This document shows, one piece after another, positions 22,549 through 28,955 of a stretch of 28,955 nt of DNA (its first letter is position 1; every line of letters starts with the position of its first letter). The stretch spans positions 36,860 to 65,814 of the forward strand of contig DBPP01000019.1 in assembly GCA_002305575.1 (NCBI GenBank). The letters run 5' to 3'. The position numbers and the translations under genes were made by a program. The stretch is from Ruminococcaceae bacterium UBA1417 (lineage in GTDB: Bacteria; Bacillota; Clostridia; Oscillospirales; Acutalibacteraceae). The notes below the pieces were generated by a model, which searched no databases, was not told where the DNA came from, and saw only the letters and a program-made list of their open reading frames with translations.

Positions 22549-23030
22549 ATGTCGTTTTTCACAACATTCCGCCGGTATTTGACGAAAAAAGCCGTGTGCT
22601 GATTCTCGGCTCGTTTCCGTCGGTGAAATCGAGGGAAGGCATGTTCTTTTACCATCATCCGCAGAACCGCTTCTGGCGCGTCATCGCCGCGGTTTGTGCG
22701 GAGCCGGTGCCGGCAACGGTGGAGGAAAAGCGGGCGCTGCTGCTGCGCAACCGCATCGCGCTTTGGGACGTCATCGCTTCCTGCGAAATTTCCGGCTCAT
22801 CCGATGCAAGTATCCGCCACGCCGTACCGAACGATCTCAGCCGCATCTTGGATACGGCGCCGATCGAACACATCTACACGAACGGACAGACCGCCCATCG
22901 GCTGTACGCAAAGCATCAGGGCAAGAGCATCCCGCTGCCGGAAAGCGCTCTGCCCTCCACAAGCCCGGCGAACGCCGCGTGGAATGTGGCGCGGCTTGTG
23001 GAAGCTTGGCGCGTCCTCTGCGAACCATGA
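22545..23030 (+). CDS. Hypoxanthine-DNA glycosylase (UDG superfamily)
   Basis: Removes deaminated adenine (hypoxanthine) from DNA in base-excision repair. The 161-residue protein shows the small-UDG plan: VLILGSFPSVKSREGMFFYHHPQNRFWRVI (motif 1, split here as LGSFPSVKSREGMFFY and HHPQNRFW; residues 20-46), ALWDVIASC (72-80), IYTNGQTAHRL (110-120) and LPSTSPANAAW (136-146). The forms match the DNA-deoxyinosine glycosylase branch. It overlaps the gatD stop by 4 bp. Downstream PAS gene follows after 15 bp. The pairing with murT is probably a transcription convenience. Confidence 0.88.
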   Translation: MNVVFHNIPPVFDEKSRVLILGSFPSVKSREGMFFYHHPQNRFWRVIAAVCAEPVPATVEEKRALLLRNRIALWDVIASCEISGSSDASIRHAVPNDLSRILDTAPIEHIYTNGQTAHRLYAKHQGKSIPLPESALPSTSPANAAWNVARLVEAWRVLCEP

Positions 23031-23045
23031 AAGGAGTGTTGGCTT

Positions 23046-23390
23046 ATGACCCGGGAAGAAATGATGGCCTATATCCTCGACAGCGTGCCATACCGCATCG
23101 TGTTTGTCGATACGGACCATATCATTCGCTATATGAACCGCGAGGCTAGATACCACTATTATCATGTGCGGGGATACAGCGATCTGATTGGCCGCTCCAT
23201 TTTTGAATGCCATTCGGAAAAATCGAAGGAAATGCTGCTTGCAGCGGTCGAGAAGCTCAAAAACCACGGCAACGAGATTTACCTCGGCGTCAGCGTGTAC
23301 AACGAGCGCAAGTACATCAACCCCGTGCGCGACGAAAACGGAAACCTGATCGGCTATTTCGAGCGCTTCGAGCGAAACCTGCAAAAATAA
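23046..23390 (+). CDS. Stand-alone PAS-domain protein
   Basis: A 114-residue protein that is almost wholly one PAS domain: SVPYRIVFVDTDHIIRYMNREARYHYYHVRGYSDLIGRSIFECH, ending VYNERKYINPVRDENGNLIGYFERFERNL (both in pieces for order; the strand-helix pattern is continuous). It has no output domain, so it may sense a small ligand or redox state and act on a partner, as in the DUF438-associated PAS proteins of anaerobes. ATG 23046 follows AAAGGAG. Last gene before the strong terminator at 23405. Confidence 0.85.
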   Translation: MTREEMMAYILDSVPYRIVFVDTDHIIRYMNREARYHYYHVRGYSDLIGRSIFECHSEKSKEMLLAAVEKLKNHGNEIYLGVSVYNERKYINPVRDENGNLIGYFERFERNLQK

Positions 23391-23404
23391 ACCCAAAAGA
23401 AGCA

Positions 23405-23446
23405 AAAAACCGTTTCCGGTGCATGGCGCTACCGGAAACGGTTTTT
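23405..23446. terminator. Bidirectional terminator between the PAS and MATE genes
   Basis: A perfect 16-bp stem (23405-23420 with 23431-23446) around a 10-nt loop. The stem itself begins with AAAAA and ends with TTTTT, so it is a terminator in both directions, serving the convergent plus (PAS) and minus (MATE) genes. Confidence 0.95.
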
Positions 23447-23494
23447 GCTTTGGTTTTTGCTTTAACTGAGGGATCTTGAAATAGCCCGGGCGTT

Positions 23495-24868
23495 TCAAGC
23501 TTCCGCCGTCGGCTCCGGCGCCGGCCCAAGGGATCTGCTCCAGAAACCGCCGTAGTAGTAAATCAGATCGGGAATCAGGCCGAGAATCCAGCCGATCGGT
23601 GCGGAAAGCCAAATACCGGTATATCCGAGCCAGATGGGCAAAAGAATGGAAAAGGCAATTTTGCTGCCCAGCTCCACGAAGGAGGAGACCATCGTGATGC
23701 CGATTTTACCCATGCCTTTGAGGGTGCTGTTGTACAGCCAAATCCATCCGAGAAACGGGAAAAACCAGGATTGGATGCGCACAAAGTCGAACGAGGCCGC
23801 GATGACTTGCGTTTCCTCCGGCTTTACGTAGAGCAGCACGAGCGACTTGGCAAAAATGAGGGAGAGTGCGCTCGCAAGTGCGGAAAGCCCGCCGACGAGA
23901 AGGAGGATTTCCCATACGCCGCGGCGAATGCGATCCGCCAGATGGGCGCCGAAATTCTGCCCCACATAGACGGAGAAACCAAAGGAAAAGCTGCTGAACA
24001 GCATGACGGCCAGATTCTGCACGTTGCTGCCCACCGTGAATGCGGCGACCACCTCTTCGCCAAAACCGTTGATCACGCGTGTGATCACCATCATGCCTAC
24101 GGAAAGCAGAGCGCCCTGCAGGGCCATCTGTGCGCCCATGCCGAAGATGCGCAGCAGCACCGCCCAGTTCGGCGCAAAATCCGCGCGCGTCAGACGAAGC
24201 TGCGGGTGCTTCTTGAACATATAGGCGATGCACACCGCAGCGGAAATCGCCTGCGCGATGACGGTTGCCCCAGCCACGCCGGCCACGCCGAGGTGGAAAA
24301 CCAGCACGCTGACGAGATCCAGCAGCACATTCAGGAGCGAACAGAAAATCAGAAAGATCAGAGGTGTTTTGCTGTCACCGAGCGCGCGCAGCACCGAAGC
24401 CACCGCGTTGTAGGCAAACTGCGCAATGCCAAGACCACCGATCAGCTGGATGTACAGCACAGACATATCAATGACGCTTTCCGGTGTCTGCAAAAGCTGC
24501 ATCAGTGGTCGCGCAAGCAGCAGGCTCACAAGACCCATAAAGGCGCCGACGCCGAGCGTGAGATAAAACGTGCTGACCAGACCGGCGCGGATCTTTTTCA
24601 AATCGTTGGCCCCGACGAACTGGGAAAGCACGATCGAAACGGCGCTCGTGATGCCGGTGGAGAGCAGCAGAATGAAATTCGTGGTTGAGGTCGTCGCGCC
24701 GACGGCCGCGAGCGCGTTTGCACCGACATACTGGCCGAGCACGGCGGAGTCCACCATGGTGTACAGGGATTGAAACACACTGCCGATCATCATCGGCAGC
24801 GCAAAACGCAGCATCAGGTGGATGGGCTTGCCGCGCGTCATATCAATTGCGGTTGATCGTCCGGCCAT
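23495..24868 (-). CDS. MATE-family multidrug/toxin exporter
   Basis: Inner-membrane, cation-driven antiporter with 12 predicted helices, 457 residues. The N-terminus GKPIHLMLRFALPMMIGSVFQSLYTMVDSAVLGQYVGANALAAVG (in pieces: PIHLMLRFALPMMIG, LYTMVDSAVLGQYVG) is the classic MatE opening; the second half repeats the pattern (AQMALQGALLSVGMMVI, GQNFGAHLADRIRRG). Substrate is unknown. ATG 24868 has GGAGG 7 bp upstream; the longer frame to 24925 runs through the leader hairpin and is rejected. Transcribed on the minus strand after the DUF3006-like gene, with a promoter and hairpin between them. Confidence 0.93.
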   Translation of the reverse strand: MAGRSTAIDMTRGKPIHLMLRFALPMMIGSVFQSLYTMVDSAVLGQYVGANALAAVGATTSTTNFILLLSTGITSAVSIVLSQFVGANDLKKIRAGLVSTFYLTLGVGAFMGLVSLLLARPLMQLLQTPESVIDMSVLYIQLIGGLGIAQFAYNAVASVLRALGDSKTPLIFLIFCSLLNVLLDLVSVLVFHLGVAGVAGATVIAQAISAAVCIAYMFKKHPQLRLTRADFAPNWAVLLRIFGMGAQMALQGALLSVGMMVITRVINGFGEEVVAAFTVGSNVQNLAVMLFSSFSFGFSVYVGQNFGAHLADRIRRGVWEILLLVGGLSALASALSLIFAKSLVLLYVKPEETQVIAASFDFVRIQSWFFPFLGWIWLYNSTLKGMGKIGITMVSSFVELGSKIAFSILLPIWLGYTGIWLSAPIGWILGLIPDLIYYYGGFWSRSLGPAPEPTAEA

Positions 24869-24897
24869 AGAGGTTCCTCCGTCCTTGAGAAAAGGAA

Positions 24898-24926
24898 ATA
24901 AAAAATATGGGGCAAACCGCCCCATA
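24898..24926 (-). terminator. Intrinsic terminator between the DUF3006-like and MATE genes
   Basis: An 8-bp stem TATGGGGC (24906-24913)/GCCCCATA (24919-24926), loop AAACC. On the minus strand TTTTTTATTT follows. It lies only 29 bp before the MATE start and immediately after a promoter-like element, so it may act as an attenuator or 5' hairpin as well. Confidence 0.75.
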
Positions 24927-24930
24927 CATC

Positions 24931-24959
24931 ATTTTAGCAAGTTTTATACGCGTTTGCAA
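24931..24959 (-). promoter_or_regulatory. Promoter of the MATE exporter gene
   Basis: On the minus strand TTGCAA (24959-24954), 17 bp, TAAAAT (24936-24931). Transcription would start at about 24924, inside the stem of the hairpin at 24906-24926. Confidence 0.5.
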
Positions 24960-25035
24960 TCGACTGGTATTCCAAAGAAGCGCGCGAAAAAATTGTGCGA
25001 ATTCTCCAGTTTTTGTGCGGCGCGCCGGAGCGCGG

Positions 25036-25206
25036 TCACAGCAGCGTGTAGGCAAACGCTTCATACCGCAGTGCCGAGCCAATGTCGATGGCCTCGGGGA
25101 GCAGGGCGCGGGCCACAAGGATTTCGTCGCCGCTGCCGTCGTCTGTGCGCCGCAGGATGGCGTAATCGCCGTCAATGCGGGCTACGGTGTATTCATAAGG
25201 ACCCAT
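25036..25206 (-). CDS. Small DUF3006-like protein
   Basis: A 56-residue protein starting MGPYEYTVARIDGDYAIL, then ILVARALLPEAIDIGSALRY. The pattern (R-I/F-D/E-G-D-Y-A-I/V, then a short acid loop and LP-E-x-G) resembles DUF3006 proteins, which are small, Gram-positive and of unknown role. AAAGGA lies about 10 bp before ATG 25206, 38 bp after the GNAT stop. Too short for a long-ORF scan; supported by ribosome site, operon position and the conserved motif. It could also belong to another small-protein family. Confidence 0.7.
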   Translation of the reverse strand: MGPYEYTVARIDGDYAILRRTDDGSGDEILVARALLPEAIDIGSALRYEAFAYTLL

Positions 25207-25243
25207 AAGCGTTCATCCTTTCTTTATTTTGATCCGCCGGCGC

Positions 25244-25816
25244 TCAAAGCGCGGGTTCCCGCACGAGCGTCGCCGCGTGCTCGCGGGCGCGTTCATAGTC
25301 TGTGTTTTCAATCAGGTACGGCTTGGTAAAGCGTTCCGCATCCGGATTTTCCGGTACAATTGCCCGCGCCATTTGAAGCACGCCATTTTCCTCCAGCACC
25401 GGGCGAAACCCCATCTTCTCGTGGAAGGCGACGGCTGCTGCGTTCGGCAGGGGGATATGCGCGGTTACGCGGCGGTAATTCGCGTGGTGCATGATCGAAA
25501 GCATCAGATCGTACAGCGAGGTGCCGACGCCGCGGCGCTGGTATTGCGGCGCTACGTAGAGCTGGATGTCTGCTGTAAACCAGTCGCCTTTTTCCACGCC
25601 GCGCTCCGTGAGCAGGCAGAAGCCCGCCGAAGCGCTGTCGATCTCGGTCATGATCCAGCCGCGCCCATAGGTGTAGCGATCGATGCGCTGAATGTACTCC
25701 GGTAGGGTCGGCACGGTTTTATCGGGTGTGCAGTTTGTGCTTTCCACATACGGGGCGTAGATTTTTAGCATGGACGGAGCGTCCCATTCGTTGATTCTTC
25801 GTACGGCAACACGCAT
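25244..25816 (-). CDS. GNAT-family N-acetyltransferase
   Basis: A 190-residue GNAT enzyme of the phosphinothricin-acetyltransferase-like branch: IYAPYVESTNCT near the N-terminus (19-30), the acetyl-CoA loop QRRGVGTSLYDLM (93-105), and NAAAVAFHEKMGF at about 130-142. Substrate is unknown. ATG 25816 has only a GGTGATC site; a perfect 8-bp hairpin GCTTTCGC/GCGAAAGC (25829-25847) lies between it and an upstream AAAGGA at 25850-25855, so translation may be structure-controlled. It sits 73 bp after ribokinase on the same strand. A GTG three codons earlier is an alternative start. Confidence 0.88.
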   Translation of the reverse strand: MRVAVRRINEWDAPSMLKIYAPYVESTNCTPDKTVPTLPEYIQRIDRYTYGRGWIMTEIDSASAGFCLLTERGVEKGDWFTADIQLYVAPQYQRRGVGTSLYDLMLSIMHHANYRRVTAHIPLPNAAAVAFHEKMGFRPVLEENGVLQMARAIVPENPDAERFTKPYLIENTDYERAREHAATLVREPAL

Positions 25817-25889
25817 AATGATCACCGGGCTTTCGCAGAGCGAAAGCAATCCTTTCTTTATCTGAAATCGTGGCGCAAGCGTCAAACGC

Positions 25890-26768
25890 TCACGACTCCA
25901 CTTCCTGCAAATGCGGGATGGAGGGTGAGGCACCCGGACGGGAAACGGCTATGGCTGCGGCCTTCGCCGCAAGGCGCAGCGCTTCCTCCGGCGTTCGCCC
26001 GTCGAGCATGCCGCGCAGGAAGTAGCCCGTGAACGTGTCGCCGGCCGCCGTCGTATCGACCGGGTCGACCTTCTCCGCCGGGCAGAACACGCGCGTTTGT
26101 CCCTGTGCGTACCAGGCGCCCGCCGCACCGAGTGTCAACACGACGGCGGCCTGCGGATATCTTTCCGTCATACGGTCGAGCATCGCGCCGGGCTCCGCGG
26201 TGCCGGTGAGCTGTTCGCCCTCAATTTCGTTCAGCAGGAAAACGGAGACGCGCGACAGGTCAAAGGCGCGCGCGCCGTCGTCCATCGGCGAAGGGTTGAA
26301 CCAGACCGCAAGGCCCTTTTCGGCCGCGCGCCGGAGAATATGGGGACCGGCGCTGATTTCGTTTTGCAGCAGGAGAATATCGCCCGCCGAAAAGTGCTCG
26401 AGAATCGTGTCGGCGTATTCGGACGTCACCGCGCGGTTTGCGCCGCCATAAAGCAAAATGGCGTTCTGCGCATTTTCGTCCACCTGAATGATTGTGTGAC
26501 CGCTGCGGCCCGGCACGGCGGACACAAAGCGCGTGTCGATGCCGTCTGCGCGCAGTGTGTCGAGCAGCAGGTTGCCGTCGTCGCCGACGAGCCCGGCATG
26601 AAACACGCGCAGTCCCGCCCGCGCGGCGGCGATGGACTGGTTGAGCCCTTTACCGCCGGGAAATACCTGCAGACCGTGGCTGGCCGCCGTTTCACCGCCC
26701 CGCACAATGTGCTGCACGGCGTACACGTAATCGATATTGAGCGAACCGAAATTTAAAATCCGTTTCAT
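25890..26768 (-). CDS. rbsK: Ribokinase (PfkB family)
   Basis: ATP-dependent kinase for ribose (or a close sugar), giving ribose-5-phosphate. The 292-residue protein has the PfkB substrate site NFGSLNIDYVY, then FPGGKGLNQS (36-45, PfkB signature 1 region), LLQNEI, and the C-terminal DTTAAGDTFTGYF (238-250) with the catalytic base D244. The last motif is the anion-hole signature of the family. GGKGLNQ is a ribokinase-like form, though adenosine or other sugar kinases cannot be excluded without comparison. GGAAG precedes ATG 26768. A TTGACG promoter lies upstream. Confidence 0.88.
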   Translation of the reverse strand: MKRILNFGSLNIDYVYAVQHIVRGGETAASHGLQVFPGGKGLNQSIAAARAGLRVFHAGLVGDDGNLLLDTLRADGIDTRFVSAVPGRSGHTIIQVDENAQNAILLYGGANRAVTSEYADTILEHFSAGDILLLQNEISAGPHILRRAAEKGLAVWFNPSPMDDGARAFDLSRVSVFLLNEIEGEQLTGTAEPGAMLDRMTERYPQAAVVLTLGAAGAWYAQGQTRVFCPAEKVDPVDTTAAGDTFTGYFLRGMLDGRTPEEALRLAAKAAAIAVSRPGASPSIPHLQEVES

Positions 26769-26804
26769 ACGGCGTCTTCCTTTCGTGCTGGCTTGACTGC
26801 TACA

Positions 26805-26833
26805 AGCATAGCACGTTCGCGCTGCGCCGTCAA
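26805..26833 (-). promoter_or_regulatory. Promoter of the ribokinase operon
   Basis: On the minus strand TTGACG (26833-26828), 17 bp, TATGCT (26810-26805). A 5-bp inverted repeat GCTTG/CAAGC with 7-bp spacing (26791-26807) overlaps the -10 and start region and might bind a regulator. Confidence 0.6.
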
Positions 26834-26900
26834 GAAAAGCAGGACAAAAGAAGGGGGGCAATACCGCCTGATTTCAGCGGATTCCACAAGGCGCAGGGGA

Positions 26901-26929
26901 TTCACAAAATCCGCAAAAAGTGGTATACT
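26901..26929 (+). promoter_or_regulatory. Promoter of typA
   Basis: TTCACA (26901-26906), 17-bp spacer, TATACT (26924-26929). It gives a leader of about 100 nt before ATG 27033. This promoter and the ribokinase promoter lie back to back in the 264-bp divergent spacer. Confidence 0.65.
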
Positions 26930-27032
26930 ACTAGGGTTAATGGGCAATCGGCCCGAAGGCGCGCCGCACGGCGACGGATGTGCGGCCAAACGGATGAAAG
27001 ATGAAAACGAAACAGGAAAAGGAATGGTATGT

Positions 27033-28856
27033 ATGGGTAAAAGAGAAGATCTTCGGAACGTCGCGATCATTGCACATGTCGACCACGGCAAGACGACGCT
27101 GGTCGACCAGCTTTTGCGCCAGAGCGGTATTTTCCGCAGCAACGAAACCGTGGCGGAGCGTGTCATGGATTCAAACGATCTCGAGCGTGAACGCGGCATC
27201 ACCATTCTCTCGAAAAATACAGCCGTCATGTATAACGGCGTGAAAATCAATATTGTCGATACGCCGGGCCACGCCGATTTCGGCGGCGAAGTGGAGCGTA
27301 TCCTGATGATGGTGGACGGCGTTCTGCTGCTTGTCGATGCGTTTGAAGGCTGCATGCCCCAGACGCGCTTCGTGCTCAAAAAGGCGCTCGGTCTGGGCAA
27401 GAAGCCGGTCGTCGTCGTCAATAAGGTGGACCGTCCGGGCGCACGCCCGCTCGAGGTGGTCGATGAGGTGCTCGATCTGTTTATCGAACTCGGCGCAGAC
27501 GAGGATCAGCTTGATTTCCCGGTGGTTTACGCTTCGGCGCGCGACGGCTACGCGATGAACGATCCGACGGAGACCGGCGTCGATATGAAGCCGCTCTTCG
27601 AGGCGATTATCAACGATGTTCCGGCGCCGGAAGGGGATCTTGACGGCCCCACGCAGGTGTTGTTTTCGAATGTAGACTATGACGAATATGTGGGCCGCAT
27701 CGGCATCGGCCGCGTGGAGCGCGGTACCGTGCGGGTGGGGCAGACCGTCACGATCTGCAGCAGCACAAGCGACGAAACGCGCAACGCGCGCGTCACCAAG
27801 CTCTATCAGTTTGAGGGCCTCAAGCGCGTGGACGCGGAGAGCGCTGCGCTCGGCGATATTGTTGCGGTGTCCGGCATGGCCGATCTGAACATCGGTGAAA
27901 CGGCCTGCGATCCCGAACACGTGGAGGCGCTGCCGTTTGTCAAGATTGACGAGCCGACCGTTTCCATGCTGTTCATGGTCAACAACTCGCCGTTTGCGGG
28001 CCGCGAGGGCAAGTATGTCACCTCCCGCAACCTCCGCGACCGCCTGTTCAAGGAGGTCGAAACAAACGTTGCGATGCGTGTGGAAGAGACCGATTCCGCG
28101 GATACCTTCAAGGTTTCCGGTCGTGGCGAGCTGCACCTTTCCATTCTCATCGAGCAGATGCGACGCCAGAACTACGAATTTCAGGTTTCGCGTCCGAACG
28201 TCATCTATAAGGAAATCAACGGCAAAAAGTACGAGCCGATTGAGCTGCTGATGATCGAGGTGCCGGACAGCTACGTCGGCGCTGTCATGGAAAAGCTCGG
28301 CACGCGCAAGGCGGAGCTGATCAATATGGGCGCACGTGACAGCGGCACCACGCATCTGGAGTTTAGGATTCCGGCGCGCGGCATCATGGGCTATCGCTCG
28401 GAGTTCCTCACCGATACAAACGGCAACGGCATTATGAACCACGTATTCGACGGCTACGAGCCGTATAAGGGCGACATCCAGCAGCGCAACACCGGTTCCA
28501 TCGTCGCGCATGAGACCGGCGAATCGACGGCATACGGCCTGTTCTATGCGCAGGACCGCGGTCGCCTCTTCATTGGGCCGGGCGTTCCGGTCTATGAGGG
28601 CATGATCGTCGGCAGCAACCCGAAGGGCGACGATATTGTCATCAATGTCTGCAAGAAAAAGCATGCGACGAACACCCGCGCTTCCGGTTCCGACGAAGCG
28701 CTCAAGCTGACGCCCCATACGGTGCTTTCGCTCGAACAGTCGCTCGAGTTCATCGCAGACGACGAGCTCGTCGAGGTCACGCCGCATAGCATTCGGATGC
28801 GCAAAATCATCCTTTCGAAGGAGCTGCGCATGAAGCAGGCCGCCAGAAAGAAATAA
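27033..28856 (+). CDS. typA: Ribosome-associated translational GTPase TypA/BipA
   Basis: Translation-factor-type GTPase that binds the ribosome and helps 50S assembly and stress adaptation. The 607-residue length is typical. GTPase motifs: G1 AHVDHGKT (14-21), switch I ending RGITILSKN (G2), G3 DTPGHADF and G4 NKVD; then domains II, III and V and the TypA-specific C-terminal domain ending in basic KQAARKK. A second ATG nine bases earlier (27024) is in frame; 27033 is preferred because AAAAGGA lies about 9 bp upstream and the family starts with MGKREDLRN. Confidence 0.96.
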   Translation: MGKREDLRNVAIIAHVDHGKTTLVDQLLRQSGIFRSNETVAERVMDSNDLERERGITILSKNTAVMYNGVKINIVDTPGHADFGGEVERILMMVDGVLLLVDAFEGCMPQTRFVLKKALGLGKKPVVVVNKVDRPGARPLEVVDEVLDLFIELGADEDQLDFPVVYASARDGYAMNDPTETGVDMKPLFEAIINDVPAPEGDLDGPTQVLFSNVDYDEYVGRIGIGRVERGTVRVGQTVTICSSTSDETRNARVTKLYQFEGLKRVDAESAALGDIVAVSGMADLNIGETACDPEHVEALPFVKIDEPTVSMLFMVNNSPFAGREGKYVTSRNLRDRLFKEVETNVAMRVEETDSADTFKVSGRGELHLSILIEQMRRQNYEFQVSRPNVIYKEINGKKYEPIELLMIEVPDSYVGAVMEKLGTRKAELINMGARDSGTTHLEFRIPARGIMGYRSEFLTDTNGNGIMNHVFDGYEPYKGDIQQRNTGSIVAHETGESTAYGLFYAQDRGRLFIGPGVPVYEGMIVGSNPKGDDIVINVCKKKHATNTRASGSDEALKLTPHTVLSLEQSLEFIADDELVEVTPHSIRMRKIILSKELRMKQAARKK

Positions 28857-28955
28857 GCGGGCACGGCCCGCAGCGAAGTCGCGGGGTGCGCGCTGGCGCG
28901 CGCTTTGCAGGAGCGGGAAATTGGCGGAGCAACCGCGAAACAGGCACGGCCCGCA
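28857..28955. repeat. GC-rich palindromic stretch after typA, cut by window end
   Basis: Starts right after the typA stop with a perfect 6-bp hairpin (GCGGGC/GCCCGC, 28857-28871, loop ACG), followed by a GCGCGC palindrome at about 28888-28908. The 13-mer GGCACGGCCCGCA occurs twice, at 28860-28872 and at 28943-28955, so a repeat unit of 83 bp may continue past the edge. There is no T-run after the first hairpin, so it is not a typical terminator. Confidence 0.5.

Noticed and set aside
24843..25175. Minus-strand 110-codon frame over the MATE leader and DUF3006-like gene.
   Set aside because: It runs through the terminator hairpin, has no ribosome site and is out of frame with the better-supported 56-residue protein at 25036-25206.
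1..28955. Searched for tRNA, rRNA, CRISPR arrays, insertion sequences, integrases and attachment sites.
   Set aside because: None seen by eye; small or divergent RNAs could still be missed without a model search.

Overview
The window is about 29 kb of compact, GC-rich chromosome from a Gram-positive anaerobe-type genome, most likely a gut member of Bacillota class Clostridia (Oscillospirales-like). Reasons: genes are densely packed in short operons with strong AGGAGG-type ribosome sites; several promoters match TTGACA-N17-TATAAT; the gene content is typical of the group (murT/gatD, a TIGR04076 protein, an RsgI-type anti-sigma factor, L-rhamnose catabolism ending in FucO, MATE exporter). The phylum is a fair inference; the genus cannot be read from the sequence. 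I see no rRNA, tRNA, CRISPR array, transposase or phage gene.

Layout. (1) 1-4833, plus strand: a nucleoside-salvage operon: deoB (cut by the window edge), a Nudix hydrolase, a flavin/PPOX-family protein, deoD, deoC, cdd and pdp. Together they turn (deoxy)nucleosides into bases plus pentose phosphates and then acetaldehyde plus glyceraldehyde-3-phosphate. (2) 4837-5509: shared terminator, a structured GC-rich spacer and a cytosolic cyclophilin on the minus strand. (3) 5621-8396, plus: exonuclease III, a pyrophosphatase-like two-part protein, a TIGR04076 protein, and an AraC-type regulator. (4) 8484-10360, minus: a secreted Gly/Asn-rich repeat protein, an ECF sigma factor and an RsgI-like membrane anti-sigma factor, read in that order from a promoter that looks ECF-type. 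(5) 10548-12062, minus: GH51 alpha-L-arabinofuranosidase with an AraR-like operator. (6) 12192-12724, plus: a small zinc-ribbon membrane protein with its own strong promoter and terminator. (7) 12778-19363, plus: rhaB, coaBC, rhaA, rhaD, an AT-rich inserted Nudix gene, and fucO: rhamnulose kinase, isomerase, aldolase and lactaldehyde reductase, so L-rhamnose yields DHAP and 1,2-propanediol. (8) 19451-20272, minus: IolE-like sugar isomerase/epimerase. (9) 20474-23390, plus: murT, a gatD homologue, a hypoxanthine-DNA glycosylase, a lone PAS protein. (10) 23495-26768, minus: MATE exporter, a DUF3006-like small protein, a GNAT acetyltransferase, ribokinase. (11) 27033-28856, plus: typA/bipA.

Two places stand out. 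The GatD homologue paired with MurT has lost both expected glutaminase residues (Cys to Thr88, His to Val186), so the pair cannot amidate lipid II in the usual glutamine-dependent way. The sigma/anti-sigma/secreted-repeat triad looks like a self-regulated cell-surface system in which the anti-sigma tail and the secreted protein carry the same DGTG-type repeats, including an identical 18-nt stretch of DNA.
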